A stretch of 10,113 nucleotides of DNA, from positions 1 through 10,113 of the forward strand of contig JBEBGN010000118.1 of assembly GCA_040081395.1 (NCBI GenBank). Reading direction: 5' to 3'. This stretch comes from UBA2982 sp040081395 (lineage in GTDB: Bacteria > Gemmatimonadota > Gemmatimonadetes > Longimicrobiales > Gaopeijiaceae). Below are positions 7,015-10,113 of this stretch, one piece after another. The notes beneath the pieces were generated by a model. The model had not been told where the DNA came from, did no database searches, and was given only the letters and a program-made list of their open reading frames with translations. Position 1 is the stretch's first letter. Each line of letters starts with the position of its first letter. A program made the translations under genes and the position numbers.

Positions 7015-10000
7015 ATGAGCATGGAAATCGATCGTCCGTCGGACCACGGACACGAGCCCGGGCCTGACCCGCGCCTGGCGGACAAGTTCAAAGAGTTCTG
7101 GTTGTCGACGATGTCGGTGAACCACACCACGTCGATGCTGGTGCTGTTCTTCATCGTCACGGTCATGGGCGTGCTCTCGTACCGGGCGATTCCGAAAGAG
7201 TCGTTCCCCGAGATCGTGCAGCCCATGTTCGTGGTCAACACGATCTATCCGGGTGTGTCGCCGTCGGACGTCGAGTCGCAGGTGACGAGGATCCTCGAGG
7301 AGGATCTGTCGACCATCTCCGATCTCGACGAGCTGCGCTCCACTTCGGTGGAGGGCTATTCGAGCATCACGGTCGCATTCGAGTCGACCGTCGACGTCCA
7401 AGAGGCGCTCACGCAGGTCCGCGAGAAGGTGGATCTCGCCAAGCCCGACCTGCCGGCGGACGTCGAAGAGCCGAGCATCTTCGAGTTCGACTTCGCCGAG
7501 ATCCCGATCATGTCGGTGAACCTGTCCGGTGAGTACGGGCTGGTTCGTCTGAAGGCGATTGCGGAAGATCTCCAGGATCGTCTGGAAACCCTGCCCGGCG
7601 TCTTGCGCGCGGACATTCGCGGCGGACTCGAGCAACAGGTCAAGGTCGAGGTCGACCTCGGTCGACTCCAGTACTACGGCGTCGACATGAACGACGTCGT
7701 CGCGGCCATCCGCAGCGAGAACGTGAACATCCCCGGCGGGTCGATCGACGTCGGTGAGACCAAGTACCTCGTGCGCGTGGACGGCGAGCTCGACGATCCG
7801 TCGGCCATCGAGGACTTCGTGATCTCCTCGGAGGATGGCCGCGCGATCTACGTGCGCGACGTCGCCACGGTGGACTTCGGTTTCGCCGAGCGCGAGAGCT
7901 TCGCGCGCATGGGGGGCGATCCGGTCGTCACGCTCGACATCGTCAAGCGGTCGGGCGAGAACATCATCGAGACGGCGGAGGCCGTGGGCCACGAGATCGA
8001 GCTCATGCGCCCCGAGTTCCCGCCGACCACCGAGGTGAGCATCACCGCGGATCAGTCGCGGCAGATCGAGATGATGGTCGAGAGCCTCGGCCACCACATC
8101 ATCGCCGGCATGATCCTGATCGTGGCCGTGCTGTTCTTCTTCCTAGGCCTGCGGACCTCGATGCTGGTGGCGGTGTCGATTCCGACCTCGCTGCTGTTGT
8201 CGTTCGTCACGTTCCGGCTCCTCGGCATCTCGCTGAACATGATCGTTCTGTTCAGCCTCATCCTCGCGCTGGGGATGCTGGTCGACGACGCGATCGTGGT
8301 GGTGGAGAACATCTATCGCTTCATCGAACAGGGGTGGGAACGGAAGCTGGCCGTGAAGAAGGCGACCGGTGAGGTCGCCATCCCGGTCATCTCGTCGACG
8401 GCCACGACCCTGGCGGCGTTCCTGCCGCTGCTGTTCTGGCCGGGCCAGATCGGTGACTTCATGGGGTACCTGCCGATCACCTTGGTCATCACGCTCGCTG
8501 CCTCCCTGGTGGTGGCGTTCACGATCGTGCCGACGCTGTGCGCCATCAGCATCCAGCTGGAGGGAGCCAAGCCCCAGCCGCTCAAGCCCGCGGCCAAGTG
8601 GTCCCTGATCGGCGTGACCGTGTTGGCGTTGCTGTGGATCGCCCGCTCGAACGTGCTCACGGTCGTCATGTTGATCGCGACGGGCGCGCTCTTCTGGGCG
8701 ATGTACCACTTCTTCCTCGACCGCATTGGACACCACTTCCGGCAGCACACGGTCGGAAAGGTCATCGAGCGCTACGAGCGCGCGGTGCGCTGGGCTCTCG
8801 GCCATCGTTTGGCGGTGGTCGGCATCACGATCCTCTCGTTCGTGGGTATCGGCGTGTTGTTCGGGACGACGCACTCGGACAACATCGAGTTCTTCCCGGA
8901 GGACATCCCACCGGCCATGCTCATGGTGGACGTCCAGACACCCGTTGGAACCAGGGCGGGGGTGACGGATTCGATCGTGCGGAGCCTCGAGGCGGAGCTG
9001 CAGGGTATCGGCGGCCGCGAGGACTGGGAGTCGGTCGTGGCGGTCACCGGAGGCACGGGTGGTGGCGGCGCGGCCATGATGGGAGGCGGCGGTCCGAGCG
9101 GCCCGGAAGGCGGGCGCATCTCGGTGTCTATGGTGGAGTTCGAGGAGCGTCAGTTCGACGCCTGGGCGACGCTCGCCGAAATGCAGGCGAACGTGGGCCA
9201 CGACGTCGCGGGCGCCACCGTTACCGTCCAGCAGCTCGTGGAAGGTCCGGCCGGTGGCTCACCCGTGACCATCGAGCTCGTAGGTGAAGACCCCGTGATG
9301 TTGCGGACGCTATCGGATCAGGTGCTGGAGATCCTGCGGAACGCTCCGGTGGCGCCTAGGCTCGTGGGACTCGAGAGCGACCTGGACGCCGCGCGTCCAG
9401 AGCTCTCGGTCGTGGTCGATCGCGAGAAGGCCGCGCTCTACAACCTGAACACCATGCAGGTAGGTAGCGCGATCCGCAGTGCCATCAACGGCGTCGAGGC
9501 GGCGAAGTACCGCACGGGCAACGACGAGTACGACATCGTCGTGCGCCTCGCCGAGTCGTATCGGCAGGAGCTCGAGGGGCTGCGTGAGCTCACCATCATG
9601 AGCAATGACGGCACGCAGGTACCGCTCATCTCCGTTGCGACCTGGAACGTGCAGGAAGGAATGGGGGCCATTCGCCGCAAGGACCAGACGCGTATGGCGA
9701 CCCTCACCTCCAACGTGGCCGCAGGGAACGCGAACAACGTGGTATTGGCCGAGGTGCAGGCGACGCTGACGGACTTCGCGGCTCAACTGCCCCCGGGATA
9801 CACCATGCAGTACGCAGGGCAGTCCGAGGAGCAGACCGAGGCGGCCGAGTTCCTCCAGGGTGCGTTCATGATCGCGGTCATGCTCATCTCGCTCATCCTC
9901 ATCAGCCAGTTCAACTCGGTGGTGAAGCCGGCCATCATCATGACCGGTGTGTTGATGTCGACCATGGGTGTGTTCGTCGGCCTCATGGTCCTTCAAATGC

Positions 10001-10113
10001 CGTTCAGCGTCGTCATGGGCGGGATCGGCATCATCGCGCTGGCAGGGATCGTGGTGAAGAACGGCATCATCCTGATCGACTACATCGACATCCTCAGGGA
10101 GCGGGACGGCATG
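7015..10113 (+). CDS. RND-family efflux transporter permease (AcrB-like), 3' end outside the window
   Basis: The frame is open for 1033 codons from the ATG at 7015 and leaves the window without a stop. It is the proton-driven pump of the operon. TM1 covers about 41-59, TM2-TM6 about 362-512 and TM7 about 599-617. Two porter regions lie in between, and TM8-TM10 run from about 946. TM4 holds the relay pair Asp424-Asp425 in GMLVDDAIVVVEN, and TM10 holds Lys1015 in VVKNGIILIDY, matching AcrB D407/D408 and K940. The pump is therefore probably active and drug/HAE-like, though the substrate is unknown. Two oddities stand out: an extra hydrophobic hairpin at about 529-568 between TM6 and TM7, and a Gly-rich stretch at 679-700 in the second porter domain. 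Roughly the last 100-150 residues (TM11, TM12) are missing. The start lies 4 nt after the adaptor stop, with GGAGG at 6998-7002 as ribosome site; ATG 7021 is an alternative. Confidence 0.97.
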   Translation, partial: MSMEIDRPSDHGHEPGPDPRLADKFKEFWLSTMSVNHTTSMLVLFFIVTVMGVLSYRAIPKESFPEIVQPMFVVNTIYPGVSPSDVESQVTRILEEDLSTISDLDELRSTSVEGYSSITVAFESTVDVQEALTQVREKVDLAKPDLPADVEEPSIFEFDFAEIPIMSVNLSGEYGLVRLKAIAEDLQDRLETLPGVLRADIRGGLEQQVKVEVDLGRLQYYGVDMNDVVAAIRSENVNIPGGSIDVGETKYLVRVDGELDDPSAIEDFVISSEDGRAIYVRDVATVDFGFAERESFARMGGDPVVTLDIVKRSGENIIETAEAVGHEIELMRPEFPPTTEVSITADQSRQIEMMVESLGHHIIAGMILIVAVLFFFLGLRTSMLVAVSIPTSLLLSFVTFRLLGISLNMIVLFSLILALGMLVDDAIVVVENIYRFIEQGWERKLAVKKATGEVAIPVISSTATTLAAFLPLLFWPGQIGDFMGYLPITLVITLAASLVVAFTIVPTLCAISIQLEGAKPQPLKPAAKWSLIGVTVLALLWIARSNVLTVVMLIATGALFWAMYHFFLDRIGHHFRQHTVGKVIERYERAVRWALGHRLAVVGITILSFVGIGVLFGTTHSDNIEFFPEDIPPAMLMVDVQTPVGTRAGVTDSIVRSLEAELQGIGGREDWESVVAVTGGTGGGGAAMMGGGGPSGPEGGRISVSMVEFEERQFDAWATLAEMQANVGHDVAGATVTVQQLVEGPAGGSPVTIELVGEDPVMLRTLSDQVLEILRNAPVAPRLVGLESDLDAARPELSVVVDREKAALYNLNTMQVGSAIRSAINGVEAAKYRTGNDEYDIVVRLAESYRQELEGLRELTIMSNDGTQVPLISVATWNVQEGMGAIRRKDQTRMATLTSNVAAGNANNVVLAEVQATLTDFAAQLPPGYTMQYAGQSEEQTEAAEFLQGAFMIAVMLISLILISQFNSVVKPAIIMTGVLMSTMGVFVGLMVLQMPFSVVMGGIGIIALAGIVVKNGIILIDYIDILRERDGM

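Noticed and set aside
5838..9201. Long antisense open frames (for example 5838-7241, 6910-8097 and 8143-9201 on the - strand)
   Set aside because: They mirror the efflux genes and give His/Arg/Asp-rich low-information proteins, as expected for shadows in GC-rich DNA. The + strand frames contain clear conserved motifs throughout.
8538..9287. A + strand open frame of 249 codons inside the RND gene
   Set aside because: It overlaps the RND frame, which carries membrane helices and porter motifs across the same bases. The translation is Gly/Arg/His-rich without any motif.
7015..10113. Possibility that the pump is a heavy-metal (CusA-like) transporter
   Set aside because: The Met pair in the Gly-rich segment is the only hint. 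I could not see the set of spaced methionines known from CusA, and the neighbours include no metal chaperone or metal sensor.

Overview
The window comes from a high-GC, diderm (Gram-negative type) bacterium. It encodes a TolC-type outer-membrane channel and a predicted outer-membrane beta-barrel with an Omp85-like motif. There is no rRNA, tRNA or other taxonomic marker. The gene style (GC-rich third positions, many ATGA overlaps, a TetR-TolC-MFP-RND order, a large secreted protein ending in a barrel) would suit Gemmatimonadota or a neighbouring phylum, but that is a guess.

All genes lie on the + strand and form two units. Unit 1 (103-3614) holds two ATGA-overlapping genes. The first is a 420-residue putatively exported protein made of three divergent copies of a beta-rich repeat, with no family I recognise. 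The second is a 750-residue exported protein with a LolA/DUF5686-like N-terminal half, an acidic loop and a proline-rich linker. It ends in a ~320-residue beta-barrel carrying a GG..TLRGY motif like that of Omp85 proteins. They probably act together in the cell envelope, but their function is unknown.

A 135-bp gap (3615-3749) follows. It holds a weak GC-rich hairpin and then a distinctly AT-richer stretch with two 15-bp imperfect palindromes, one of them touching the start codon of the next gene.

Unit 2 (3750 to the window end) is a tripartite efflux operon: TetR/AcrR repressor, TolC-like outer-membrane factor, lipoprotein membrane-fusion protein, and an RND inner-membrane pump cut off by the window after 1033 codons. 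Pump, adaptor and channel would form one assembly spanning both membranes, with the TetR protein as probable local repressor. The pump keeps the proton-relay residues (two Asp in TM4, Lys in TM10). It has two unusual features: an extra hydrophobic hairpin between TM6 and TM7, and a long glycine-rich, aromatic-free segment where AcrB has its switch loop.

I saw no mobile element, CRISPR array, RNA gene or phage signature. The best candidates for undescribed biology are the unit-1 gene pair and the two pump features. None is strong enough to call a new system.
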